Source: Actinernus sp. WN-2022 (Eukaryota > Cnidaria > Anthozoa > Actiniaria > Actinernidae). Taken from it: 64,000 bases of DNA. The translations under genes and the position numbers were made by a program. Below are positions 1 through 11,218 of the stretch, one piece after another. The notes under the pieces were generated by a model. That model saw only the letters and a list, made by a program, of their open reading frames with translations. It made no database searches and was not told the origin of the DNA. Within the stretch, counting starts at the first letter, position 1. Every line of letters begins with the position of its first letter. The stretch spans positions 148,835,745-148,899,744 of the forward strand of contig JAOWCC010001589.1 in NCBI GenBank assembly GCA_030867875.1. Direction: 5' to 3'.

Positions 1-606
1 AATAGTTATGTAATGCTCGATATCATGTTTATTTAACTGCATCATCCCTTGTTGTCTAGTTGTGTGTCGTGTTATTTTCTTGATTTGACTGATCACAGCA
101 TGCATATGTGCCAGTGCAGTAGCTTCAGCGTATATCACGCTAAATAACCCTTTGATGTTGTCGTGACTTAATTAATGCACGCAAAGTCTCTATTGGAGAA
201 CCTTTTGAAAATTTGACATTTCGAGACTCATGTCTTTTCCAAGTACTATTCGCCACCCATAGCCTCCTCCGCTGGCACCTTGGTGTAAGAAGAAAAAAGA
301 AAAAAAACTACTAAAACCGGGCTTGGGATTTAAAGACTAGATGAAAGGCTGATTGTACGGTACTGGGTATATATATAATTACTACCGATATTTCGGTTGG
401 GACGGCCCTTCGTCCGAATTGGTCCTTGCATTCAGTACATTACTTGGGATTTACTCTGCGTGCACGTACGTACATGTCACGTTAGTATAAAGCAAAGCCG
501 AATAAATGGTATGTCTGTCATCAAAATAAACATACTGCAACAGATTCGCGTGTTATAAACTTACGGTGATTTAACCAAGGGACATTTATAACTTCTTTCG
601 ATTGTA
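1..606. other. Non-coding inter-unit spacer (right part)
   Basis: No gene seen. AT-rich, with a TATATATA tract near 370. About 30 bp present in the other spacers (the CCTCAGGGTACACAAG block) is missing near 407. Confidence 0.6.
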
Positions 607-643
607 TTCTTGTTTTCGTGTTTCGAGAATATTATTCTCGAAT
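607..643. repeat. Left 37-bp inverted repeat of U1
   Basis: Pairs in inverted orientation with 15613-15649. The common core is GTGTTTCGAGAATATTAT. Candidate terminal repeat of the unit core. It also contains its own near-palindrome (TTCGAGAATA/TATTCTCGAA). Confidence 0.55.
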
Positions 644-890
644 CGTTTTTAGTACAATGTAACACCGTACCTGCAATGGAGGATAGGTGTGCCAACGTTT
701 CTAATGTCAGGTCTTTATCACATTTCTACACAAAATTTACTCGCATGCATTCGATCACTGCATTTATGCCAATGGTGCTATTTTGCGCCCTCATGTTTCA
801 TTGTTTCACAGCGAAATATCGCATACATTCCTTGTAATAATCTAGAGCTTGGGCCGCGCGCCTATGCTTCTGGAAGTACTAATTTACAGA

Positions 891-2481
891 CTATGATACA
901 GAAAATGTGCATAGCCTATGCAAAAGTGACAACGGAAATAACTTCACCGCTCTAATTGGTGAACTATTACAGTGCACACATGAAGCGCTACTGCATTTTG
1001 TGAATTCTAGCATGTAGGTTTTTCTGGTGCAATGTTTAATTAGAAACTCATATTCTTTCTGAATTTCAATCAACTGAGGATTACTCTTTAATGCCCGTGC
1101 ACTACTAGAGGAAAAATATTTTACGAGCTCGTGTTTAGCTTCATTCAGAGAAATTGTGTGACATGGAACACTAATAACTCTAATGGGAAAAGAGTCGTAG
1201 TGTTGGCTGTGCCAATATATCTTGCATGTTTCGATAGCATTATCTAAACAGTCTCCTTTTTGTTTTCTTTGCTCTTCCTCAGACAAGTTCCCGTGTTCCC
1301 AAGGTGATAATATCAAAACATCTAGATTTAAATTATTCCATAGCCTGCCAAAATTTATTCAATTGGGAGTACATTTTGTACTCCAGTCGGGGCCACCATC
1401 ACAAATAATTGTTACTGCGCCTTTGCTTAATTATGAGTTTTGCCTTAGCATTTCTTCAAGGTGATCAACGTGAATAGCGCTTGTACTGTTATGGAACATG
1501 GAGGCAAACAGATACACTGAAAGAGGACCTGTTCGAGGCCACTTAATTATCTGCCTTCCAAGCTCGTCCAGGTACGTGTTATCGTTATTGCTAGAGTGAT
1601 TCGAAATGCCTGAAAGTAAAGGTGGTAGTGAGGAAGAACGCCTTGTGTGACTATTGGATCTGCATGCGCGTTTCGGAGACAAACTCCGAGACGTACGATT
1701 TTTTGACTTCAGTAATAGGTAACCTGCGGGGACAAGCTTGGCTCCGCTATATGGAAAATCATGGTCTGCATAATTTGGTTGGTCATCAGTCATAAAGAAA
1801 TTACCTATGCTATAGTACCTACTGACAGCCAAAGTACCAACATTTACTTTGTTTTTATCGTCTGCAGATATTGCTACAGTTTCGTTCACAAACATTTCTG
1901 ACAACTGACTCACTAAGTTTACTTGAGCACAGGTGAAATGAAATTCCTTGTGATGTCTTATCACCAAGTCATTTCTCTTAGGAGGTCGTTTTGCCGATAC
2001 AAGTCCCTTGTATCTTTTGGAAGCGTTTCTATTCCTCTGTGGTGGTAAAAGAAGACGACGAATGGTTGACGTAGATATAGCTGAAGGTCTGGGATTCTCT
2101 GTAAGACATGCTTACGTATCTGATCGACACTGACGCCATGGCAGAACATAGTACCTTCTCGTCGGCGGTCATGTGCTGCTGCTGAGTGCTGTGCAATGAA
2201 TTCCCGTACTCTGTTGACAATCTGGGGAAATCTCCTAGTTATAGGTGGTCTTCCACATGGATTGGCAACTCCTGGTGAATTAAAATATGCTAGTAATTTA
2301 TGATACGTGTTAAAAAAAATATATATGACTACTAACCTGCTGCTGTAGCTGTCTCGTCCTCAAGTGGTTCATCATCACCAGAAGATTCAAACATCCAGCA
2401 GTCACCGTCACTATAATTATCTCTTTCGGTTTGAGGTGAATCTTCCCCTGCACTAGAAGCAAACATCCAGGTATCGTCCAT
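891..2481 (-). pseudogene. DDE-type transposase pseudogene, U1 copy
   Basis: Two exons read on the minus strand. Exon 1 is 2337-2481 (starts MDDTWMF, donor CAG|GTTAGT). Exon 2 starts at 2271 after TTCACCAG. Exon 2 holds a helix-turn-helix-like STSTIRRLLLPP segment, a SADDKNKVNVGT segment that looks like the first catalytic Asp strand, ICDGGPDW (second Asp), and a C-terminal Cys-rich stretch (CSSASCVHC). The layout recalls an uncharacterised transposase family from marine invertebrates that I know only from memory. I cannot see the usual Glu-containing IEHLW-type segment, so part of the core may be deleted. Lesions: one base missing near 2084 and an in-frame TAA at 1431. Transposition would need a source elsewhere. 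Confidence 0.7.
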
Positions 2482-3229
2482 TGCAGATTAAATTACTAAA
2501 TTTATATTTGCGCTCTCATTTAGTTGAAACAACAAACGAATAAAATTCGTAATTCTCTAGACGGTGATTTTACTGCACTGAGCTGGGAAAGGATGCCTAT
2601 ACCAACTACACCTTTCAGTATATCGATCTTATTATATAGTTGCGAGTAATAAGTCGAATCGCATCACGTGATCTGATGACGCCGGATCTACATTCGCAAT
2701 TCGATCGTAAACAAAGAAAAACGTATTTATTTTCATTAGAGCCCGGTTGTTCGAAACAAGGATAAGCTCTACACCAGGGCCAGGTTGTTCGAAGTAAGGG
2801 CAAAGAAAGAGAAAGATTTGCTCGAAAGCTGGTTAACTCAGTTTTAACCGTATGATAGTGTCAAATCTATAAATGTAATCTGTTGGTCGGGCCACATGAA
2901 CTGCCAATGGCGCGAAAATATTTTGCCGGCGATGAATGCGATACATTTTCGCACCATTTTCATTGACTGGTTACTAAAATACATTTCAAGATTCTCCCTC
3001 TCTTACTTATGGTCTCTTGGCAAAAGTCTCAGTATTGGTATTAATTAGTTGGGTGGTTTGAGGTTGGAATTTAAGATTTTTTTAAATAATTCAATAAATG
3101 ATTCAATAAAACATCTATTTTAAAGCACATGATGGTTGTTGCTCTTTTTGATTGTTTGTTGGCTCCTACAAGAGCCGTTGTTTTATTGAAGAAATAACTT
3201 CTAGTCAGTGACTAGTTGTCAGTGACTAG
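2482..3229. other. Non-coding region between the DDE gene and the 96-codon gene (U1)
   Basis: No convincing gene. It has two copies of a GTTGTTCGAA motif (about 2747 and 2786), possibly part of a short repeat, and the TTTATT that would serve as a minus-strand poly(A) signal for the 96-codon gene. Confidence 0.5.
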
Positions 3230-3389
3230 TTGCCAGCTCATTTAGAGCATGGAGCAGCCTAAGTTGATGTCGTATCCATCGTTCGAGGAGGCCAACAAAG
3301 CTTGAGATGGCTTCTTCTAGTAGATCCAGTGACCCTAGCCCTGGCTGTTGAACGGCATCAGTGAAGAGATCGGTCAGGGTCTTTCCAGC
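3230..3389 (-). pseudogene. Truncated copy of the 96-codon helical-protein gene (U1)
   Basis: Homologous to the intact copy at 19766-20056. It stops abruptly at 3389 where the truncated 8-kb transposon begins, so its 5' half is gone. About 18 bp near its 3' end are also missing. One deletion removed both this gene's start and the transposon's left end. Confidence 0.75.
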
Positions 3390-3611
3390 ATTCATCATAC
3401 TCCATAATTATCAGAGTAATATGCCTATTTGAGGCATGCAATCAATACATTTTAATACAGGCTTCAATGACGAGATCCTATCTATCAACTTTGAATAAAT
3501 AAGGAATCTAACTTATGTATGTAGCATGTTATTGTAATTTTTTTTTTCTTCTTCTAAAAAATGCAACTTTAAAATCAGATAAATAAAGATAATATATATA
3601 CAGTAGCATAT

Positions 3612-3746
3612 ATATGTTGCGGTTCAATTTTATCCTTGGTTCAATTTTCGTTCTCTTTTGTTTTAGTCTATGCTAATGTGTGATAATGAAGCTGAGACAA
3701 AGGACAACGAAAATTGAACCAAGGATAAAATTGAACCGCAACATAT
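3612..3746. repeat. 135-bp hairpin with about 41-bp arms (U1)
   Basis: Arms 3612-3652 and 3706-3746 are near-perfect inverted complements (ATATGTTGCGGTTCAATTTT and its complement). It overlaps the last few bases before the SAM-gene stop region, which ends at 3750. It may be a small MITE or a transcript 3'-end structure. The same hairpin sits in the same place in U3. Confidence 0.75.
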
Positions 3747-3749
3747 GCA

Positions 3750-5626
3750 TCAGTCCTCAACATCACTCCACTCACTATCACTTGCCAAGTCTTCTCCTAC
3801 CTCAATGTCTTGACTATCTTTGTACTCTATTTCCTCATTACCATTCTTCCTGCTGACATCTTCCATATTCTCTTCCTTTTTTTCCAGATCATCATTCTTG
3901 TTCTCTTCTTGTTCCTCTCCCTCTTCTTTGTTGTTCTCTTCTTGTTCCTCTCCCTCATCTTTGTTGTTCTCTTCTTGTTCCTCTCCCTCCTCTTTGTTGT
4001 TCTCTTCTTGTTCCTCTCCCTCCTCTTTGTTGTTCTCTTCTTGTTCCTCTCTCTCATCTTTCTTGTTCTCTTCTTGTTCCTCTCCCTCATCTTTGTTGTT
4101 CTCTTCTTGTTCCTCTCCCTCATCTTTGTTGTTCTCTTCTTGTTCCTCTCCCTCCTCTTTGTTGTTCTCTTCTTGTTCCTCTCTCTCATCTTTCTTGTTC
4201 TCTTCTTGTTTCTCTCCCTCGTCTCCCTCGTCTTCATCCTTTTCTACATTCTCCTCTTCCTCAGATTCGTCTTTGTCCTCTACATCAATAACTATTTCTG
4301 CCTGCTTCTTTTGCCTCTTTTTACTCGCCTTCTGATTTTTTTTTCCCCTCTTTCTTGCGCAAACTTGGTCTGCAATCCGAGGACCATAGTGTGCTTTGCA
4401 TTCTAGAAGTATGCTTTCGTAGGGAGCAAGAAAGTCTTTGGAGGTGGTGAGTGCTGTTTCAAGCATTGGCAGCAGTTCTGTGAAGAACCTGTTCTGTTCA
4501 TGTAGACCTAAATAATACAATGGGCAGAAAAATATATATTGAATATATATTTAGCACACTTATACAAGTGTACTAAAACCTTGCCTGTGTATGTTAGGCT
4601 GCAATTTTGGAGCTATATAACTATTATTAAAACAGAAAAAGGAATTTAATCAGTCAATGACTTCATCGGCTTCCCATATTAATAAAAATATTCCAAATAT
4701 GATTTATAGATTTAGAAGAAGAAAAGTTTAGAACTTATACTATTATTAAAATCAAGCAGGTGAAAAAAAACACATTCTGTTGTGATGCACTTTTTAAACC
4801 GTTCGGCATGTGCCTGTGTAGAAATGAATAAAAAATACTACTACTGTACCTTCTATGATTCTGTTTCCATTTGTAGTCTTTTTTTATTTCGTTTTCACAG
4901 ATGTTTATGTTTTTTGTGAGCAAGGCACCCCTCCACAAATCGGCACAGATGGTCATAAAGTTTCTTGCCTGGCAGTTTGTTTGTCTCTTTGAAGGTGACA
5001 ATTTCCGGGTATCTATCTTTTGATACTTCTAACATTCCGTACACGCTTTGCATCTTTAAGTGCGGACTCCAGCTATTAAGCTGTGGGCTTTTTGTAACAC
5101 CATATAACAGCTTGATTCTTACGGGGCGCTGATTCCTACACCATGCCTCGCATTTCTTTTGGTCTTTGGAATACTGTAAGCGTTCTGCTGCCATTTCAAG
5201 TATGAAGGTGTTTGAAATCGTTTGGCGAGGGCAAACTGGCGATTCGTACCAGAGATTTCTGAACTTACGTTGCAGACTTTTCGAATTCACAATGATGTTT
5301 CCCATCCCATCTTTAGTCTGGAAAAAGTTCTTCATTACAGGCGGCAGCGAAACAACTTTTGAGTTATTCGAGGGCCTGTATAAAGCTGTACTCGACCCCG
5401 GTGCTGCATGATCTGTCTGTTTCGATTGTTGATGTTCAGAGAAACGTCTCTTTAGTCGGCGGAATTCGAACTTCGTTAACCCCAATAATGAGGCATCCTC
5501 TTGTTTGACATCAGCAAGATCCGATATTTCACTGATACCGTTTTCTAAAAGGACATTGAAGTGCTTTTCTAGAGAACCAGCTTTCAACCAAGAACACAAT
5601 TCAGTACTATCCCCCGACGCCGCCAT
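3750..5626 (-). pseudogene. SAM-domain protein with acidic repeat tail, U1 copy (frameshifted)
   Basis: Exon 1 is 4850-5626 (start MAASGDSTEL) and exon 2 is 3750-4507 (acceptor TTATTTAG). Residues about 10-65 match the sterile alpha motif pattern: ELCSWL, then LEKHF, ISDLADV, LLGLTKFEFRRL. SAM domains self-associate or bind partners. The tail is a run of EEQEENNKDEG-type repeats, strongly acidic, ending SEWSDVED. In this copy extra A residues in two homopolymers near 4880 and 4912 shift the frame and bring a stop at 4895, so the two exons no longer join. It is divergent from the long gene at 5738, only 111 bp away, which suggests co-expression from one promoter region. Function inferred: an accessory or regulatory partner of the transposon. 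Confidence 0.72.
3889..4223 (-). repeat. 33-bp coding minisatellite, acidic tail (U1, about 10 copies)
   Basis: Period 33 bp, 11 codons (EGEEQEENNKD type), in frame within the SAM gene. U3 has about five copies. The opposite strand stays open by chance of composition and is not taken as a gene. Confidence 0.9.
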
Positions 5627-5737
5627 GTTTAAAAACAGAGTTCGTGGAGAAGTCTGGGGCCTAGGCTATCTCCTAACCCTGGGTAATTTCAAGATTGTCA
5701 GCGGTAATATTCATTAAAGTAGTATTCCGTTTCTAAA
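5627..5737. promoter_or_regulatory. Divergent promoter interval (U1)
   Basis: Only 111 bp separate the start codons of the SAM gene (minus) and the long gene (plus). Both 5' UTRs and the promoter must lie here or extend into the genes. I see no clear TATA box. Role inferred from position. Confidence 0.5.
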
Positions 5738-8700
5738 ATGGCGGGCAACAATCCAGAAAATAATGGCAAAAATAAACGCCCATATCGAAACTTCAACCAA
5801 CAGTTCGGTTTTAAACATATCTGTGTTTCTTTGTGCAATAAAACTGCTGTTGAAAGGCAAGCTGAATTACATAAAAATGCAAACGAGGAGAGTTGCGAAG
5901 ATAAAAGGCAGACAATTGTGGCATTTTCAAGTTTACTGGATGAATTGATCGAGTTTTCCTGTATGAACTTTCAAGAAGCATTCAACGAATATATTGGCAA
6001 GGTACCTTCACTAGCATGTAAGGAAGATAAACACAGTGTTCGTCGCCAGTTTAAGGACAAAATATTGTTGAAGAATGGCTTGCCTGTTCTTTATTTAGAC
6101 AACAATGGATGCAGTTTTATCGTGCTACAGGACCGTCCATTGAATAGTATAGCACTATGCCAGAGTCTTGACATGGTTCTAGATGCTTCCAGAGAGAGTA
6201 GCAGAGTCTATACAGTTCCGAAAGAGGAAGTTTTTAGCTTCATTCCATCGATCATGAAACTCTTGAGCACATCGAAGGACAGAGCCATTCTATCATTTGT
6301 GTTGTCAAGCATCTTTTCAACAACTGAACTCGCTCTAGCTCTTGGAATGCAACCCAAACGAACTCAGAATTTAAAAGAAATGGTTGACAAGTTCTTGAAT
6401 CAAATGGATGAAGCAAATGAACAAGTAGAAGGAGAAGCAGAGAAGAGAATAGAAGCTCTAATATCACAATTACAGCTTGAAATAGCAAGGGATTCTGATG
6501 ATTTGAATTTGAAAAAAGAAAGGCTATTCGAGGATGAAGTAGAAGAAAGAAGCTTTGAAATAGAAATCAAAAAAAGAAGGCTGGATGGAATGAAAGGGAA
6601 ATCAAGAGTTGCTGCAACAAAACGAGTGTCCAAAAGGCTCTTTAACAACTGGAAACAGAGCCTCATGTCACAGAAGGGAAAAGGGAAGGGAAGCTTCAAA
6701 ATTGATAGAGGTGCAGAACAAGCCATATATGAAGTGCTTGAAGAACAGCTGAAAGCACATAGCCGAAGATGGGGTGAAGAAGGCACAGAGTATCTTGAGC
6801 ATGAAAAACGTCTGCATTCAAGGGAAATGAGAAAAATAGCAAATACCTACCTCAGAAAACAAGGAAAGAAAATAATAAGAAGTATAAAGGAGACTGTTCG
6901 TTCATGGGGTAAATGTAGAAACAAGAGATCTGGCCAAGCCAAGCAACATAGAGGCAGGAATTTATGGGCCCATCTTCGACCTCAAAAAAAGTGGAAAGCA
7001 ACGCATATAAACATTCATTACAACCGTGCTCACATCAAGAACTACACTAGATTTGCATTTTCCAATGGAAACAAAGAGATGCATCAATATGTGATTCGAC
7101 GTGCCATAGATGATAAGGCCTATGTAAGGTGTGGAACATCAGAGGGCTTCTCGAGGCCACTGCATACTCCAGTGCAGCTGTCAAGTGAAGAAAGCCAAAT
7201 CAAGCTGCCTTCTGCTGACTACCCAGATCCAGTGGGCTATGTTGCTCCAGGAGTTGTGCTGCTGGTGAATGAAATGAAAGAGACGCAATACAAAGGACGG
7301 GATAAGTTTGTACCAACTAATGTAACTGTCAGTGTTACGTGTAAGCCCAAACACATTTATCCCAGCTCTGCAACCAACTGGGGAAATGATTTATTTGCTA
7401 CACGCTATAATTTCAGAAGTGAACATGAGGTACCAGTATGTGATGAGGAGAAGTACTTCAAAAATGGGTCGCTTAAGGATATTGAGATATTTCTCATAGG
7501 ATTGAGAGACAGTGTGTTCCAGTTCGAGTTAATGACCATCAAGGAGGACTATGAAAGAGTGCAAGAGGGAGGTGATCACTTGGCTAGGGAGAAAATGAGG
7601 GTTCAAGTTCTTCTAGAGAGACTTAAAGTAATATCAGTATCCTTAGAACCTCATGAAAAGGATGATCTTGTGCAACAAGTGAGAAGTGAATTGTCAATGC
7701 TGAATGACATGCTGAAAACCATAGGTAAGTCTATAGTTTAGATTTAGCTTATTTATAATATCATTTATAATTTTCTTTTCTTCTTTCAATGTTGTTGTAA
7801 CAAAACTTAAAGTTGCCAAGAATGTAATGATATGATGCAGAGATTACAATGTATCCCATTTTATTGTTTAAAGAGTCGGAGCTGAAGGCAGATAACTGGA
7901 GAGAATGGGATGTGCAAAACGATTATGAAGGTTCAAGTGAGCTGTGCAGTGCAATTCGTTGCAGGCTAGAGAATAATGGTTTACCAAGGCACAGGTAAGG
8001 AAATTACTAGAAATGGGCAATTCCAGAAAATATATGTACCCCCACCACAACATTTGGAAATTCTGAAGGCAAGGGGGGGTTTTCGAATTTGGAATTCTGG
8101 TTGCATTGGGGGGGGGGGGGGGTTTCAAGGTGTCTAATTTTATACAAAGAAAGTATAAGAAATCCCTATGCAAGGGGAGGTATTAAAGGCAGTTTGGACA
8201 TTCTGGTAATTGAAGCCGAGGAAGAGAGTGCAAAACATTGTGCACTAGAAATTAAGAACCGCTTTGATGGTAACAGGTGCATGGGCACATCAATTCATGC
8301 CACTGTTCCCTTCTATGAGAGTGATAAAAAGTTCTTTTTTGATGAGGAGTTCATGTTGAAATGCACTAATGCAAGTTCCTCAACCATTCTCGAAAAGTGT
8401 GCTGGCAGAGCTTACTTTCTTTTTGTTAGTCAGTTCTTCACCGATCATTATCTCCTCTATGACAATGGGTTCGAAGGTATACGAAATGGTTGTATCAATG
8501 GAGATGAATTGGCCTGCCCCTTTCACACATCCATGGAAAACAAGCAGATTCTACATGATGGCTGGAGTGGTGTACCAGTTACACGGGTTCATCCTCCTAT
8601 TCCAGATTACTCTAGTCAACAGGAGTTCCACTATCTTACTCTGGACCAGATTTCTACGGGTGATATTACGGAGAAGTATGGCCTCAAAAAGGAGCTCATT

Positions 8701-11218
8701 GGTGAAACAAGGAGAAAGGATGACTTCTGCCCCCGCAAACAACTAGAAAATCTTGTGGCCTCTTGTGATTGTCTGGACCTTCAGATGGATGCTACTATTT
8801 TAGATGAGTCAACAGACAATAATCTAGTTCAAACTGTGACCGATAACAATGACACTCTAAACAAGATGTTGACTAAAGTTGATGACTTTGTCGAAAGGTT
8901 CACTGGAGAGGATTTAAGACACTCTGTAGTAAAGGAGATAAAAAGAAAATACAATTCTCAAATCAAAGCATTTGTCAGCAAAAAGACCAATGCTAGTGCT
9001 CGAGCCAGTGAAAAGGCAAAAACCTATGAGGACATTGACTGGGAGACGGTGATAAGAAATAATGATCTTCAAAAACTTTACGTCTCACAGCTTGACCTTT
9101 ATCTCCTCACAAACATGGGTCTATCCAAGAAAGACTGTAACGAGAAAGGGTTTACCAAGGTAAAAAAATTTGAAGAAATCAAAAACAAATTATATTGCAC
9201 TACAGAAATGAAATCCTCACAAGCAAGCAAGCCCCACAAACATCCAGCAGTAAATGTGGCCTTGATATCACACTCCATCAGCAGTCCCCTTAGTGTAATA
9301 AAATTGCAAGTGCCTCCTTGGGGAGGACAAGTTAACAGACCACTCATTGGACCTTTGACCTTAACCAACACTTGCCCAATTGATAATTTTCTCACCATAT
9401 TCTACTCAGTGATAAAGAATCACCCAAATGCATTGCAGCATATACTTAATTCACCTGAACTATATGCAAGGACACTAGTAAAGGTTTCAAATCTCTTTGA
9501 TCAGTCACAGTTTGCAGAGGGGAAGTGTGAATGGCTCAAACAGTTCCCTGGCCAGTTCAACTTGACACAGTCATCGCAGCTAAATTTGTATGGAAACGAG
9601 GATGAGCTTTTTGTTTCTAGACTATTTCCAGTCCTGGGAACAAATTATACAAGTGTATGTGATTCCCCACACTGCCCAGCACAAGTGAAGCAGAACCATT
9701 CAATGGGAATAGTCTTGAGGTATGAAGAAAGCTGTTCTTGTGTAACTTTAATAGTAATGATAAATACACAAGTTGATATTGAAAAAAAATGATATAATAG
9801 GAGATATTGTAGTTGAGTCTACGAATAGCAGTTTCAGCGGTATTGACCCGAACGCCTCACTTCAATGTAATGAAGCGCCATTGAAACCATCATTCTTACA
9901 CGACACCAACACCCTCCTAAACAAGCACGACTAATTTAGATACACAGTTTGAATAGCGCTTCATTACATTGAAGTGAGGCGTTTGGGTCAATACTGCTGA
10001 AACTGCTATTCGTAGACTCAACTACAATATCTCCTATTATTGGCTTTTTTTTATAATGCCTATTACATAGTGAACATCGATCATACAGTAACTGGGTATA
10101 TAGTTGTTTTTTTATTTCTGTAATTAAGTTGACTGTTTCCAGTCATAGGTTATATTAAATCTATTTATCTTTTGTATATCTGTAGTTGTGCTGTAGGGAT
10201 TCCACCACCTCAATTTCTACAAGATTCACTGACGCAATGGATGAAAACAGAACTACATACAAGCACGTGTGGCATGAGAATGAATGCTGTTTCCCCTGGT
10301 GCCAAGCACTATAAAGGGAGTTGTATTGTTCAAGATCCTATCACAGGCCAGCTTGGGTAGGTATTTTAGTATTGCACTAGCTTTTTAATACACAGTTGAA
10401 TATAATATTGTATTACAACTGACATCCAGTTGCATATTCATTTTAAAATTGCATCTTTTAAACAAATCAAGTACTGGTAAAATAAATATTGTTTGAGATC
10501 CATAATATTTTTCTTACAGGCAAACAATGCAGGCCTACTGTGCTGGGGTCCGCAGCAATTGCAGCAGAGTATTTGCTTCAGGAAGTCTACCACCTTATGT
10601 CATTGGATATATTTGCACAACAGGGCATATTGTCCCATCCCAGTGATCTGCCAAACAACTTGGTTCTCCTGAGTGAAAGGTGCATAATTTGCCTAACATG
10701 ATATTTACATTTTGAAATATTTGGCATCAATAAATATATACACAAATAAAATTGCATTCAAACCATATCTACATGTGGATAGAGGTTCGGACAATAAACA
10801 TATAGATGCAAATCCTAGTAAACCTGATATAATGACTAGGAACTTGTGTTTTTCATGTTTTGTTTTGTTTTGTTTGAATCTCACTACTGTAATTTAATGC
10901 TATTTCATCAAGTTTTTCGTATGTATAACCTCCCTGGTATATTAAACTTTCGAACTCTGTACAAAGTATTAAAACAACCTAACAAATTTCTTATAATATT
11001 ATATTTTTTTAAACAGGTACAGTCTGTTTGGCTTGACTTTTTGGAATGGTGGCCACTATAGAGCAGCTCTCACAATCAATCAAGCTTGGCATACATATGA
11101 TGGGCTATTGGAGAGACAGACTAGAGGAAAGGGACTTCATGTGTGTGTTGGGATATCAAATACTCCTCAGGGATATGTGATGTCTCACTGCATCTACATC
11201 CAAGATCAGCTACTATGA
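5738..11218 (+). CDS. Six-exon 1,397-codon transposon protein: DDK region, nuclease-like motif, cysteine-peptidase-like C-terminus
   Basis: Splice model: 5738-7724, 7874-7994, 8154-9719, 10186-10356, 10533-10679, 11017-11218. All phases agree and there is no stop. The exon 3 acceptor is the weakest call, since an alternative lies just upstream after a poly-G run. Residues 1-440 are helical and basic. Residues 458-460 are DDK in RRAIDDKAYVRCGTSEGF, a candidate first catalytic Asp of an RNase H-like fold. Residues 718-737 read D-LVIE...-LEIKN, which fits the D...ExK signature of PD-(D/E)XK nucleases. Residue C1110 (TNTCPIDNFL), H1344 (NGGHYRA) and D1359 (HTYDGL) are spaced and flanked like a papain-fold, USP-like cysteine peptidase. 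The Cys lies in exon 3 and the His and Asp in exon 6. These assignments rest on motifs only. I infer this is the main mobility protein of the 8-kb element. Confidence 0.68.
9796..10038. mobile_element. 243-bp MITE in intron 3 of the long transposon gene
   Basis: Perfectly placed 83-bp arms (9796-9878 and 9956-10038) are inverted complements with about two mismatches and leave a 77-bp loop. It begins AATAGGAGATATTG. The matching place in U3 (about 35003-35016) has no insert, so it arrived in U1 alone. Its superfamily is not identifiable; a TA or short AT-rich target duplication is possible. Confidence 0.88.

Noticed and set aside
610..837. Plus-strand 75-codon frame repeated in several units
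   Set aside because: Lies against the end of the DDE gene and the inverted repeat; no domain, and it changes with every small indel among units.
3810..4406. Long plus-strand open frames (Leu/Phe- or Ser-rich)
   Set aside because: Antisense of the acidic 33-bp repeat of the SAM gene; low-complexity by composition, with no domain or splice context.
8101..8122. Poly-G run as a coding segment (Gly run at the start of an open frame)
   Set aside because: It varies between copies and lies in the intron by the splice model; the frame fits an exon start at 8154.
9720..9792. Extension of the exon 3 frame to the stop at 9792
   Set aside because: A good GT donor at 9720 joins in phase to 10186, and the conserved downstream exons carry the His and Asp motifs; the extension is intron readthrough.
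5738..11218. Polinton/Maverick because a cysteine peptidase is present
   Set aside because: No polymerase B, retrovirus-type integrase, packaging ATPase or capsid genes; the element is half the size and its ends do not fit.
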